A stretch of 64,000 nt of DNA from Colias croceus. Its lineage: Eukaryota; Arthropoda; Insecta; Lepidoptera; Pieridae. Location of the stretch: positions 312,501 to 376,500 of the forward strand of contig NC_059544.1 in the NCBI RefSeq assembly GCF_905220415.1, written 5' to 3'. The notes beneath the pieces were generated by a model. It saw nothing but the letters and a program-made list of their open reading frames with translations. It was not told the DNA's origin and searched no databases. Every line of letters begins with the position of its first letter. Positions within the stretch are counted from its first letter, which is position 1. The translations under genes and the position numbers were made by a program. This document shows, one piece after another, positions 1 through 12,000 of the stretch.

Positions 1-3000
1 CCCTTAAAAGACAACGTGGATAAAAAAGCTAATCTCTCTTAACTTAAGCCGGTGCACCATACCTCATACCGTAACCGACTCCACGCTTGCCAAAATAAAA
101 CATTAATATTATAACATATTATTACAATAACTACACCTGCCTTAATGAGAGAACTTTTCTACCTGCCCCAAGCCTGCCCCTATCAAAATCAAGATATCCG
201 AATACCTTAATTACTTTATCATGCTATGTCAAGAACTGAGATAAACATTTGATGTAAGGATATTTTAAACGCAATGCGACAATAATTGATATTAAAATTT
301 AAAGAAATATGTAGTGATGCAGACGAAGTAATATAATATGTCCACATTACAAAAGCTACTCGTGAGTTTTAAAAAGTGTATAAGTATGTTGTTATTATTA
401 TTTATAAATGTTTGCTCTACACGCTCTACATTTAAAACATGTTCGATCATTTTCATGAAAGTAAGGTCTTGTGGAAATTGACCTTAGAGATCTTTCTGAT
501 ATTATGATTTGACACTTTATTATTGTAATTTATTTAACTTTTCTTCATATTTAAGCACTAGGGAATACAAGCCATTCAAGATAATAACACACAAACATTG
601 TGTCTAATTACCAATCGAACAGTTTCAGCTGACCCAAAAAACAACCCCTAAATCCATAAGTTGTAACATTAGAAAAATTAGAGAACAAACATGACTTAAA
701 ACTAACAAGTACGTAATTGCAAGCAAACGCTCACAGAGCACAGTGGGACGCCTATTATCTTCACAAAGAATAAATTAAAAAAAATACAGCTAATATTGAA
801 CTCTATTGGTATACAAATAGGGGTGAATTAGGTGCTTAGTTTGGCAGGAGGGTTGGGGTGGAAATGTAATGTCAAGTATAATGGGGTAGTGGAAGGTGTT
901 TTGGATATTTTGTTAATTGTCTGTTTTAAAGTTTACTAGCACAGATAATATAGATACCAGTTTTACTGGTTAAGGGAAGACTTAAATGTGATATTTTTTG
1001 TGAAATTATCGAGATAATTGTATTTTTATTCTTTAAAATGTTGGATGCAAATGTGTTAATTTAATACTAGGTACAAGTTTACTGGTAAAGGGATACGACC
1101 TAAAAGAATTATCCTTTAAAATATTGGCTGTAATTTTGCAAATGTGTAAATTTAATTATTTGTAGCATAACACGGACATTATGTAGATAATAACGAGAAT
1201 ATAAACATTACTTGCTAGACATTATAATTATATGCTACATGGAAACGTGATGTAATTTCAAATAAATAGTATATTATGGCCAAAGTTACAACGCCTTGTT
1301 GTAAATATTTCTTATCGAAGCTCCTCAATTCAATACTTACTGGTCAAGCGTGAATCCGTTGGGCTAAAAGCCAGAGTATTTATTTATTTATAATCTTTAT
1401 TGCATACAAAACAAATACAAATTTCACACACACAGACAGGACATTTGATGCAAAGGGCGGCTTTATTGCTTCAAGCAATTTCTTCCAAGCAACCCGAGCA
1501 ACCAATGTATTGTATAATAACTTAAATATTAAAAAATGATTATAAATATTAATTATTATTAAATAGAGTATTTTTTAATAACTTAAATATTTTACTTTCT
1601 TTGTAATCAAGTGGTAAAAATTTAACGATCCCGTCCCTATAAAGTTATTAACAAGCTCTTTAATTGGTTTTTATTCCCATAGACCATTTTATGGGACCAT
1701 TATCAGTCAACATTTTGGGCGTAATGTAGTAAGTAGTATTTCAAAGGAGATGGTCAAAAGAGTTTTTTTTTCAATGATAATTATGCCTTTGCTTTGTTTA
1801 CAATGTACAATACGTGTATTTGATTGAAATTACCCAAATATACCATTAAAAATGTAGCATTTTTGCTGTCGGATATGTCGCCTGAAATATGACATAAGGG
1901 AAGGATAAGATACAAGTTATTAGATATTGTTTAGTTCTTAAGAGGACCATGGTTGAACCCTCGATCTGTAGCTAATATAATAAAATCGTAGTGTATTCCC
2001 TCTTTATTTTCTCTAGTCGCGTTCGTGGTAAACATTCCTGTTTTTCAGTATTAAGTAGAAGCAATAATTTCATTTTTTACTAATCAAATAGTAGTCTAAA
2101 TTTAATTGAAAAACTCGTCCAACTACCCATAAAGGTTAAGTACTGTTTGACACTGGTCGTAATAAATGTCAAAAAACAAAATTGTCTATGGTGCCCGGGT
2201 GACATTTTGTAAATTGATTACGCCATAACATTTTTAATGGCGGACCACGGATGCCCTGCCTTCCCACTGTTTCATATTTTATTTACAAAACATATCTTTG
2301 TTTATTTTATAGTCTAAAGGGAATAAAATTAAGAATTCATGTAAAAAGAGTCGTTAAAACATCAACGCGAAATGTCTGGTTTAAAAATTGTGTATTTGTC
2401 CTAAAAAATTTAACGACTCTTACAACAAAACAAAGTTACAAAAGTGTTCACTTCAACTGTTGACTTCATGTTACATTTTGGTTCTTATCTTTAAAGTCTT
2501 TAAACTACTAAGCCGATTCTTATGAATTTTGCACTATTCGCATCATCACAGTAAAAATAATCTACTGGATAAAAGTAGTGTGCTCTATCTAAGGCTCTAT
2601 CATGCTGTCTTTAAAGTTTCGTTAGCGACAAAATATAATCACTCCAACTTTATTCAATTCTCGAACATTAACATTGACCAATTTCATTCTCGAACATTAT
2701 TTTTATCCATAAGTGATGAATCAGCACAATTCATGTAAATGTCTGTTACTGAAAAACTTAACAAATTGACTTAAACACTGATTATAATAGTAAGAAAACG
2801 TGGCAATATCTTTTAAGGTTTCAAGGCCTTTACATATTTCTCAAGAGTCAAGATGGTAAACGAAGGTGTGGCGAGACGGATAATGTCCAGTAATTGATAC
2901 GGAACCACCATTCTATCTGAAATGGACACATTCTATTTTATGGACAATAAAATATTTATAACCGCGATATCATCACGTAATTTTAATTGCGGCCCACCGC

Positions 3001-3480
3001 GCGTTAATTTGGCCTTTACTGTCTTTACTTATTTTGTCGTCGATTTCTACAAGTTGTAGATTAAGTTCTATAGCGTGTTATTTATGGGGATATTGGCTAC
3101 GTGTAGAAGCCACACTAAAGATAATTTTAATTACCTTTTAACGAAACACTTTGACTTACTAAAAGTTTTGTTTGGGGTAATGTTGAGGCAGTTAGTCAAG
3201 CGAAGAAACGAACAAGATTATTTAACTATGTTATATCTAATTTTGGTGTCAATTAATATTAAAAGTATTAAAAAATAATTAAAATGAGACAAAAAAATAA
3301 CAAATATCTTGAGCAATTCTTTTTATTACATTGTATTAAAAATCTTGTCTAATGGCATCAAATTGTAGCCAATTAAATTAATTACATCTGCATCGTTAAA
3401 CGGAACATCCGTCTCAATAAAGCACAATACTATTTGTCACCAATATCGCCGTGTTTAATCATAACCCATACAATTAGTGA
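1..3480. other. Intergenic, mostly featureless
   Basis: AT-rich DNA with no supported gene apart from the LINE tail at 1376-1503. The longest ATG or near-ATG frames here are about 70 codons of low-complexity AT-rich sequence. Confidence 0.6.
1376..1503 (-). mobile_element. LINE 3' end, minus strand
   Basis: In reverse it reads GTTGCTTGGAAGAAATTGC, an AAGCCGCC block, GCAATAAAGATTATAAAT and an AAAT-repeat tail. It is the same family as 54950-55083. Only the untranslated tail remains. Confidence 0.55.
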
Positions 3481-3720
3481 ACGTAACGAGTAAACATCGC
3501 GCACGCGCTGCCCAGCTGCCCGCAGCGACTTCCTCTGATCTTTGACTTGGACAATTGCACGCATCTGCCGTCTTGACAGCCCTCATCACCTCCCCAATTA
3601 ACGGTGACCTCTCATACTCTCACTTGTCATATCGCGGACTGCGCAGATGCAGGTCATGATACACTGGTCATGTTCCCGTATCACCAACAATTATTTGCTC
3701 TTTAATCGACGCTTAAATGC
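3481..3720. promoter_or_regulatory. Candidate regulatory block upstream of the orphan gene
   Basis: A 240-bp stretch clearly richer in GC than its flanks, with CAGCTG, GATCTTTGA (TCF-like) and repeated TCATGATACACTGGTCATG sequence. Frames carry stops, so coding is unlikely. Confidence 0.25.
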
Positions 3721-3961
3721 TTTGATTTAAGGTCGATTTTTCTATACATAGAGTTTGAAGTGAGTTTGTAAGGAAATATGTTACTCAATCCCCTGTTGTC
3801 GCGAGATTATGAATTGAAGTGGTTCGCGATCAACTAGGTGCTTCCGTCGCATCAGCTGTTTATGAACTTCATCATCTTTGTATACATGTGAGTAATAACA
3901 TTACTTGTACTACAAACTAGTCTACAATATGATTATCCTTCTTTTAACTCCTGAAAAGACA

Positions 3962-3993
3962 ATCAGTCTTGACAGTAAAATGTCAAGACTGAT
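3962..3993. promoter_or_regulatory. Perfect 13-bp inverted repeat upstream of the orphan gene
   Basis: ATCAGTCTTGACA at 3962-3974 is followed by the six-base loop gtaaaa and then its exact reverse complement at 3981-3993. It ends 37 bases before the ATG at 4031. It could be a binding site for a dimeric factor, or a hairpin in the 5' UTR if transcription starts upstream. The footprint of a small mobile element is the other option. Confidence 0.6.
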
Positions 3994-4030
3994 CCTAAAA
4001 TGTAAATAAAAATTATAAAACTAAACAACG

Positions 4031-5212
4031 ATGACTCAAAGACAACATAAAATCCTGGGTGCAAAAAAAGGTAAAAAAAATAAAGATGAAGAAATCGCGC
4101 GGAAACCAATCGTGTTCAGTTGTGTCGACACCGACAAAATGGCATCTGCAAGTTCGAAAGCTAAAATGAATTTGACGAGTAAAAAAGAAAATTCCAGGGA
4201 GTTTAGCTCTTACTTTTATGGGCAGAAGAAAAATACGGATCCCTTTTACATAGCAACGTCTCACGAAGAGAAAAGGCCATTGTCTAAAAAGAGTCGAGTT
4301 ATATCAACGTACCCAACTTTAATCCAGGGTCTTCGCTGGAGTCCATCCGTTGAAAGTTATGACGAGGATTATCAAGAAGAAGAACAAAATGTTATCTGCA
4401 GAAACTGTCAGAAGCAAGGTTACAATACAGATTGGAGAGATAACATGAAAACTTTCAGAGATAATATAAGGAGATTCGTTGACAGCAGCACGATGACGCC
4501 TCGACTGAACGATGCCTCGTGTGGCGCTTGCTCGCCTCAATCACAGGCTTCGTATACATCCTCAGTTTCAATATCATCAGATATCGCTACCAGAGATGTA
4601 TCAAACACCCAGGTACGTTATTCGCCCACTCGTATCCTCAAGACACGGGATTACGAATCAAATTTAAACTACAAATATTACGAGAGGAAAACTCCATGTG
4701 TGATACCAGAAACTGATTATTTAGATGACTCTGAAGTACAATCATACATAACACCGCCAAGCGTGAGACGAACTAAGCTACCTTTATGTCGGAAGACTGC
4801 CATACCATCTGACCAGTGTGATAATCCCAGAAAGATCTTGTACAACGAGGGCATTAGTGACATAGTAGCTAATAACTTTCCCAATTACGGCGCTTATGAA
4901 AATCGCATGCAAGAGCCAATTAGACCGAAAAGGAATTACAATAAACCTTCTGTTTTCAGTAGGGGCATTCCATACGCGCATCGGAAGCAATCAAAATATC
5001 ACTATGATTGTAATGAACAAGATTTTAAGTCATATCGCTGTGATATTGAAGACGAGGTGAAGCATTTAGTGGCCAAGCCGAAGGTACTGAAGTACTGTCA
5101 AGCAAAGAAACCAAATAATGGAGATGTTCCCATAAGGATGCCGAAGAAAGTGTTAAGCTCTGAACGGGATATAGATTCATATATTAAAAGAAGACATCGT
5201 AAATTTTTTTGA
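4031..5212 (+). CDS. Orphan single-exon protein, 393 aa, charged and probably mostly disordered
   Basis: I do not recognise this protein. The ATG has A at -3 (AACGATGA) and the frame is open for 393 codons to TGA, far beyond chance in this AT-rich DNA. Visible features are a basic, nuclear-localisation-like N terminus (AKKGKKNK, 11-18), an acidic run at 111-119 (DEDYQEEEQ), and two CxxC knuckles, C123/C126 and C164/C167, separated by 37 residues, which could bind a metal. The segment 135-150 between them looks helical. The remainder is rich in Tyr, Ser, Arg and Asn, with short Pro motifs, and the C terminus is very basic (IKRRHRKFF). There is no signal peptide or membrane segment. A weak AATATA polyadenylation hexamer lies near 5273. 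A perfect 13-bp inverted repeat precedes the ATG and an LTR element begins 131 bp after the stop. The lack of introns could mean an old retrocopy or a fast-evolving germline gene; both are guesses. Confidence 0.8.
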   Translation: MTQRQHKILGAKKGKKNKDEEIARKPIVFSCVDTDKMASASSKAKMNLTSKKENSREFSSYFYGQKKNTDPFYIATSHEEKRPLSKKSRVISTYPTLIQGLRWSPSVESYDEDYQEEEQNVICRNCQKQGYNTDWRDNMKTFRDNIRRFVDSSTMTPRLNDASCGACSPQSQASYTSSVSISSDIATRDVSNTQVRYSPTRILKTRDYESNLNYKYYERKTPCVIPETDYLDDSEVQSYITPPSVRRTKLPLCRKTAIPSDQCDNPRKILYNEGISDIVANNFPNYGAYENRMQEPIRPKRNYNKPSVFSRGIPYAHRKQSKYHYDCNEQDFKSYRCDIEDEVKHLVAKPKVLKYCQAKKPNNGDVPIRMPKKVLSSERDIDSYIKRRHRKFF

Positions 5213-5343
5213 TACGATTTTGTCAATTTAAAAATGTTGAAAGTATTTTGTAAATACCAAAAAGATACCAAATATAATATGACTTTCATTTTGATTAATT
5301 TATTATATTTTTTCGAAATTCAGAAATTACTACCATAAGGTAT

Positions 5344-5580
5344 TGTTATAAATTAATTCCCAACTGGCAACCCGAACCGAGTGGGTGTTTATAAAAATGA
5401 GTTGAACAGCGGATTTGACACACTTTCCGTTAGGCTCTCGGACGTAACGGTCGTTATTGTTGTGCTTAGTTGTGTTAATAATTATTTTGAGTCGATTATT
5501 ATTTGATTGTTGAAAGTAGACATATAAAGTCATTTTGTAAGGAATAAGACCTTTCTAGGTCGAACTTAAAATCTTTAAGA
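5344..5580 (+). repeat. Left LTR, 237 bp
   Basis: Direct copy of 7049-7285. It contains a TATA-like motif followed by a small palindrome, GACC-TTTCTA-GGTC, near its 3' end. Confidence 0.8.
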
Positions 5581-6057
5581 TCAGAATTGGGATTGCCACG
5601 CGTTTTAGACCGTTTGCCATCTAAATTTAGTGCTTATTAGTTGTTGTTCAGTTCAGTTGTTCAGTGTTGAAAGAACATTATATCAACCGTAGCGTAATAA
5701 CGTCCGTTGCGTCCTGTGAGCGGGAGTCATTAAGTACCTTTGGGCTATTGATTAGTCATGGTCAGGTTAGGCCGAGTCGGGGAAGCAAAGTTGTTAAGAA
5801 AATAACTAGTTGCTATGATGATAACAGGTCTTACGGGACAGTTCTCAACATGCTACGTGTTGAAGGAGGCAACAAGGGTTCCCAGTGGTTCGATGTGCTG
5901 TGCGCTGGCAATGGCACGTGCGCTGCACATCCACTGCACCGCTGCAGTTGCTGACAACGGGCTTCCGGGCTGCTTGCAACCAATCTACGGCGCCGGGATG
6001 CCTGCGCGAACGAGAATCGACGGTAGCCACTCACCGCTGCTGTCGAAGACTTTGTGT

Positions 6058-6650
6058 TTGTGGTGCTATTGTTTATAGACCACTTAGAGAACATACGAGG
6101 GTATGGGTCTCTCCGTTTTGAAAGCTTGTGGTGCTATTGTTTATAGACCACTAGAGAACATACGAAGGTATGGGTCACTCTGTTTTGAAAGTTTGTGGTG
6201 CTATTGTTTATAGACCACTAGAGAACATACGAAGGTATGGGTCTCTCTGTTTTGAAAGTTTGTGGTGCTATTGTTTATAGACCACTAGAGAACATACGAA
6301 GGTATGGGTCTCTCTGTTTTGAAAGTTTGTGGTGCTATTGTTTATAGACCACTAGAGGACATACATAGGTATGGGTCTCTGTTTTGAAAGTTTGTGGTGC
6401 TATTGTTTATAGACCACTAGAGAACATACGAAGGTATGGGTCTCTCTGTTTTGAAAGTTTGTGGTGCTATTGTTTATAGACCACTAGAGGACATACATAG
6501 GTATGGGTCTCTGTTTTGAAAGTTTGTGGTGCTATTGTTTATAGACCACTAGAGAACGTACAAAAGGTATGGGTCTCTCTGTTTTAATTTTTTGTGGTGC
6601 TAATGTGTTTAGGCCACTTAGAGAACATGCAAAATGTATGGGTCTCTGTT
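6058..6650 (+). repeat. Nine tandem ~67-bp units, each with two hairpins
   Basis: Units start at 6058, 6126, 6193, 6260, 6327, 6392, 6459, 6524 and 6592 (lengths 68, 67, 67, 67, 65, 67, 65 and 68, the last open-ended). Each contains hairpin A, GTGGT-g-CTAT, loop tgttt, ATAG-ACCAC, directly followed by hairpin B, AGAGA-a-CATAC, loop gaag, GTATG-gg-TCTCT. Units 5 and 7 share one variant (loop atag, two bases shorter), so the array grew by duplicating more than one unit at a time. Units 8 and 9 are the most diverged, yet most of their stem changes leave G-U pairs. Confidence 0.85.
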
Positions 6651-6956
6651 TTTTTACAGGTTGTCACTTATGAGAGCACTTGGAGCCACTGTCGTTACGA
6701 CGGTGTATTACATTTTGAGTTTTATCTATATTCGTGTTAAGTCTGAAGGTATCTAATTCTGTAATAAGTATTTGCTTTTTAATACACCTTGTTTATGGCC
6801 GCTTGAGTGCACGCTTGCGTCCATGGCACTGGTAATGGTAAAATAGAGATGAACGTCATTTTTCGTTCCCCTGCGTAAGATATACGCTTCAGGCTATAAC
6901 GCGAAACTAGGTTGATCGCTAACAATTTTCCTTTGTTTCTGAGACAGCGCTAAGAC

Positions 6957-6983
6957 GATGATGATGATGATGACGATGATGGA
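6957..6983. repeat. GAT triplet microsatellite
   Basis: Interrupted GAT repeats within the LTR element interior. Confidence 0.8.
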
Positions 6984-7048
6984 TGTATCTGATGCTAGTG
7001 GTGGAAGTCATGCTGCGGTCGAGGACGCCGCACTGTCAGGAACGGCCG

Positions 7049-7285
7049 TGTTATAAATTAATTCCCAACTGGCAACCCGAACCGAGTGGGTGTTTATAAA
7101 AATGAGTTGAACAGCGGATTTGACACACTTTCCGTTAGGCTCTCGGACGTAACGGTCGTTATTGTTGTGCTTAGTTGTGTTAATAATTATTTTGAGTCGA
7201 TTATTATTTGATTGTTGAAAGTAGACATATAAAGTCATTTTGTAAGGAATAAGACCTTTCTAGGTCGAACTTAAAATCTTTAAGA
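7049..7285 (+). repeat. Right LTR, 237 bp
   Basis: Direct copy of the left LTR. The sequence immediately after it (GTAT) duplicates the four bases before the left LTR. Confidence 0.8.
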
Positions 7286-7289
7286 GTAT

Positions 7290-8356
7290 CAATATTTAAT
7301 TTTGCTAACAGCTGTGCTTCATTTCGTGTTCTCAGTAGTGCTCATTGATTTTTTAATAAAAAAATCTGAATTAGAACTAGAACTTGACCCCCTGACTTCC
7401 TTTATGACACTCCTACTGCAATAAACATAGCGCCAATTACCTACGATGCAATTTACAATTTACAGAACGAGAAAAACAATTTTTTTATTTATTTCAACCT
7501 GTGATTTCAACAGTTTGTTAGATCTACCATAGAAGCTTGCATAGAAGTCTTTTGCCATCACAGTTTGCCATATATGATTTTCAAAAACAGTACCATAAAC
7601 ATACACAGATATCATCTACCATAGATACGCATTTTGCACAGATAGCAAGCAGCATTGCTGACAGCAATAATGAATCACGCTAACCCGCGGCCGAGGGGTC
7701 AACAGTACACTTGATTGGATGATCTTACTGCAATTGGTGCACATGCAGGGGGCAACAACATTTGGCTATTTGTATTTTGATGAATAATATAATTTGCATT
7801 TGAATGTTTGCAAGATTTGTATAGATTTGAATAAATGTCTATTATTACTGAAGACTGATTTAAAATGAAAATACAGTGAATATATCATAATTTTTATATA
7901 ATAAAATCTGGTTGAATAAAATATTAACAGAATAGACTAAAATGCAAATCAATTTATATTTTACGACTCGTCAGTGAAAACTGCATACAATTCGATGCAG
8001 CAGTTTTTGTGATGCGTACAAACTAAGGTACAAACTGTGGTACAAACACACAATATATTTGTTCTTTAATAGATATGATGAACAGATTTCACCTTGTTAC
8101 AAGGATATGTAAAAATACCTACCTAACATTAAAGAAGTTAAATTAAGTAGGTCCAAATGTTGGTGACCCCTGACAGCAAGGGATCGGCACGCGTCGCCCG
8201 CGCATTGCAATCTGCAAGCTTTATAAAATTGTTATTCATCTCTGCTTTTGTTTTATTTTTGCTCTGATGTATCAGGGCTGAAGTTATATCGATGGTTAAC
8301 TGTTTAAATTGTTACACTCATACATAGTATGGATCATACATAATAATAACTACATA
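7290..8356. other. Intergenic between LTR element and Helitron triplet
   Basis: AT-rich with a small GC-richer patch at 8171-8222; nothing else recognised. Confidence 0.5.
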
Positions 8357-8863
8357 TCTAATATATAAAAATCAATGCCACTTTTCGTTGTAATTCCATA
8401 ACTCGAGAACGGCTGAACCGATTTCGATAATTCTTTTTTTATTATATTCCTTGAAGTACGAGGATGGTTCTTATGTAGAGAAAACGTTAATATGTACCAC
8501 GGGCGAAGCCGGGGCGGACCGCTAGTCTAATATATAAAAATCAATGCCACTTTTCGTTGTAATTCCATAACTCGAGAACGGCTGAACCGATTTCGATAAT
8601 TCTTTTTTTATTATATTCCTTGAAGTACGAGGATGGTTCTTATGTAGAGAAAACGTTAATATGTACCACGGGCGAAGCCGGGGCGGACCGCTAGTCTAAT
8701 ATATAAAAATCAATGCCACTTTTCGTTGTAATTCCATAACTCGAGAACGGCTGAACCGATTTCGATAATTCTTTTTTTATTATATTCCTTGAAGTACGAG
8801 GATGGTTCTTATGTAGAGAAAACGTGAATATGTACCACGGGCGAAGCCGGGGCGGACCGCTAG
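8357..8863 (+). mobile_element. Three head-to-tail 169-bp Helitron units (family A)
   Basis: Units 8357-8525, 8526-8694 and 8695-8863 each begin TCTAATATATAAAAATC and end GGACCGCTAG, abutting with no spacer. Units 1 and 2 look identical; unit 3 differs by one base (8826, G for T). The outer flanks are A and T, the Helitron target. A GC-rich segment capable of pairing lies just before CTAG. No coding capacity. Confidence 0.85.
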
Positions 8864-8865
8864 TA

Positions 8866-9046
8866 TAGTATAAAACAAAGTCGCTTTCTCTGTCCCTATG
8901 TCCCTTTGCATGCTTAAATCTTTAAAACTACGCAACGGACTTTGATGCGGTTTTTTTTAATAGATAGAGTGATTCAAGAGGAAGGTTTTAGTATATAATT
9001 TATTAGGTTTTAGACAAAGCGGGCGAAGCCGCGGGCGGTAAGCTAG
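8866..9046 (+). mobile_element. Non-autonomous Helitron-like element (family B)
   Basis: It follows the family A triplet directly and ends GCGGGCGGTAAGCTAG with the 3' hairpin (GCGGGCGAAGCCGC). A second, interrupted copy is on the minus strand at 53121-53803. Confidence 0.7.
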
Positions 9047-12000
9047 TACATAATAATTTACATTTACAGCATTTAAAAAAAAGACACCTTCGATAGGTTT
9101 AATTTTTTCCTCGTCGCGTTCGAAACAACAAATTGTGTACCTTTGAACTTTCCATTAGGAAAAACCGTATCAAAATTCGTAGTTTGGTTTTTGATTATGG
9201 TCATATTATTTTGAATAGGTACCTATGTAAATGTAGAAAGTGCATTGCGAAGGTGATTGTAATTCTACGAATAATGATTCAGCGTTGATTTAATATGTAA
9301 TTTCTACTTATTGATGTAAGTACCTACATTTAAATGAGTAATTTTCCAAAAAACGTTAGATTATTTTTTTACGTTTAAATAAAAGACATACTATAATCAT
9401 GACAACAATTATGTAACTCGTACGAAGTCGGGATAAACAGCTGGTAATAATAATTAAATTATGCAATCGTTTTAATAATTCCAAATTAATTGACTTTTAA
9501 ACCAAATTATAATTAACATGTTATTCAATAATGGAGCGTGTTTCAAATCGAATTAGACCAAAGGTGTAAACCTAATAAAATAATTGATGGCAGTAAAGAT
9601 GGACAGGGTCATCATTCATAAAGCTATCAGTTGATACGATCTCATCGTTTTTTGTGCTGCCGTTTAGGATGCGGTTGTGACTGATGTTTGTGGGGAGTTT
9701 TACGATTGTCTTACAGATGTTTATCGGGAACAGTTATTATAATTTTTATAACTTTATTATGAACGTGGGGAATATAATTGTGTTTATTGGACGATATGTT
9801 TTTAATTTTATGCTTTTTACGATGCATGTTGTCTGTGGTTTGAATAAAATAGACAAGTAGAGTTTATAAGTGTATATAGAGCTATATATATATAATAACT
9901 TCATTTTATTTGCCAGTAGCATCTCTATTTAACTTTATTGGACTTTTCGTAACTACTACCTACTGATAGCGTTTATTCATTATTTGTCGGCTTAAACATT
10001 CATACCTATTTAAAAATATGCAAAATTAACAAAGAACATCATAATCTTAATTCTTAACCCGAGAATCGAAAGTAAGACTTAAATTATTAGTTTAATTGAC
10101 TATAATATTATTTATTTTAATTTACTACCTATATTTCTAAGAACAAATTTTAATGAATATAATAGGTAGGTATACTCTATTTCCTTACTTTCCAATAGGT
10201 ACCATTAACATAACACAAATATACGGTATATAAAGGGTGTCAATATAAATAAAATTTTCCTTATATAGAAAACACGTGTATATAATAAACAAAAGGAGCG
10301 TCTAATCGTATTTACATAAAATATTTACCATTTACCTACACGTGGAAATCTGCGGCTATTGTTCAATGTGTTTGTGCGCGAATATGTAAACTGTTATAAG
10401 TAAATATGCCGAATTTTCTATTAAATAAAGTGTTGTTGGGACGCGGATGTTTTTCAATATTAATTGTTATATATGTAAGTGTGGTGGCTTATTATTTATA
10501 AAGGTTTTCAAGTATAATAAAATTAGGTTGTCTCGATAAGATTATTGTGACCTCACGTTGTTTCGTTTGAACTTTGAAGTATGTGAAGTAATGTAATTAT
10601 GTACTAAATTTCGTCAGAATTAGGTATTTTAAGTTTGTGAAATCTCTGAAACTTACAACTACTTACCTATATTTATGAGAAATTTGATGGTCGAACTAGA
10701 TCAGATAATACCTACTTACATACAAATTACCAAAAAGTGAAAAAATCCTATGAAATGTCGCATTCTTTGGAATAGAAGGTTTGTTATTATTATATGTATT
10801 TAGTATCTTCTAAACAAAATTAGGTACCGACTACAGTACTAATAATATAATATATAAAGTAAGTAATATATAAAGTAATATTGACATATTGTTAGACTTC
10901 TACCACTATACTAGGTATTAATTATTGTCCTATTAAATTATTATTTAAAAAACGCGCGAAACAGCGTTCTACAAAATAAATTGAACACAGTAGAACCAAA
11001 ACATTGTGCTGAATGAGATTGAGTTGTAAATAGGAAGGCCAGTAAAGATATAGTTATCATCATTGTTATAAGGATGTGTTCACTTGTCTAACAATTGTTG
11101 GCTGGCAATCTCGTACCATCCTTCGCCTAGCTACGTACAGCTTCTCAAACTTTATTTAATACTTGTTGCGTAAGAAAATAAGTACATAAAGGTAACGATA
11201 ATACATAAAATGAAACACAAATGCGGAATTATCACTGTGCTGTGATCTCTGCTAAGACTTTGCATGTGTTAAATAATTGAAGTTAAATAGGGGTTTCATA
11301 TTTTTACGGGTTTTTACGAATAATATGAAATTAGGACACACACACGCGCATACATACTTACACACATACGTATCTTGAGGTCTCTAACATCGGGTATAGG
11401 TACCCGTTAATTTTCTGTTTTCCCGTAACGGTGCATTTACATCAAACGAACATAGAGCTAGAGCTAGAGCAAGAGCATTAATTCGTGATCTTTTAGTGAA
11501 AACGAAAACTCATATCCAGTATTGTTCAGTATTAGAACATTGCATAGAATCTTTTCGAACGCACTAAGAACAACGAAGGAATATTCTACGCCTGTTTAAA
11601 CACTCATAGAATTTGACATAGTGGGGTAAGAATGAGCATTCGCGCGTTTGATGTAAATGCACCTTATACTATGTACCTAGCGGTTGATTAGCAATAATAA
11701 TTATAAAACACTTTACATTGTGGCAAATTTACATTTATTTATGTATATTCATTTAAATGCAAACCATTTTAACATTAATCACAATACAAAGTGTCTTACT
11801 ATACATTATGTATATAGGTACCTACTTCTGTAAATAAAATTAATTTATTTACCAGATTAACATACGAAGTCAAATAATTTAAAAATGATCATTAATTTGC
11901 ACAAATAAATGTGTATTATTTCCACTATCATTAAAGGTAGGCTTTTACACGTGCCAAAAATAACAATGAGACCATGATTAAAATAGTAATTGAATATCAA

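Larger units (their letters stand above)
5344..7285 (+). mobile_element. Non-autonomous LTR retroelement (TRIM-like), about 1.94 kb
   Basis: Two direct repeats of 237 bp (5344-5580 and 7049-7285) appear identical by eye. They are flanked by a 4-bp duplication, GTAT, at 5340-5343 and 7286-7289. Each begins TG but ends in AAGA rather than the usual CA. The 1,468-bp interior has no recognisable gag, protease, reverse transcriptase or integrase; its longest ATG-started frame is 87 codons (5815-6078) and matches nothing I know. It contains a GC-rich stretch (5880-6050), an array of nine ~67-bp repeats (6058-6650) and a GAT microsatellite (6957-6983). The LTR holds a TATA-like CATATAAAG near 5521. 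I could not find a convincing tRNA primer-binding site or a polypurine tract. Identical LTRs imply recent insertion or conversion. Orientation is tentative. Confidence 0.75.

Noticed and set aside
5330..5533. 68-codon frame, repeated at 7008-7238
   Set aside because: Antisense chance frame inside the two LTRs.
6058..6650. CRISPR-like array
   Set aside because: The repeats are contiguous ~67-bp units without unique spacers, inside a eukaryotic LTR element.
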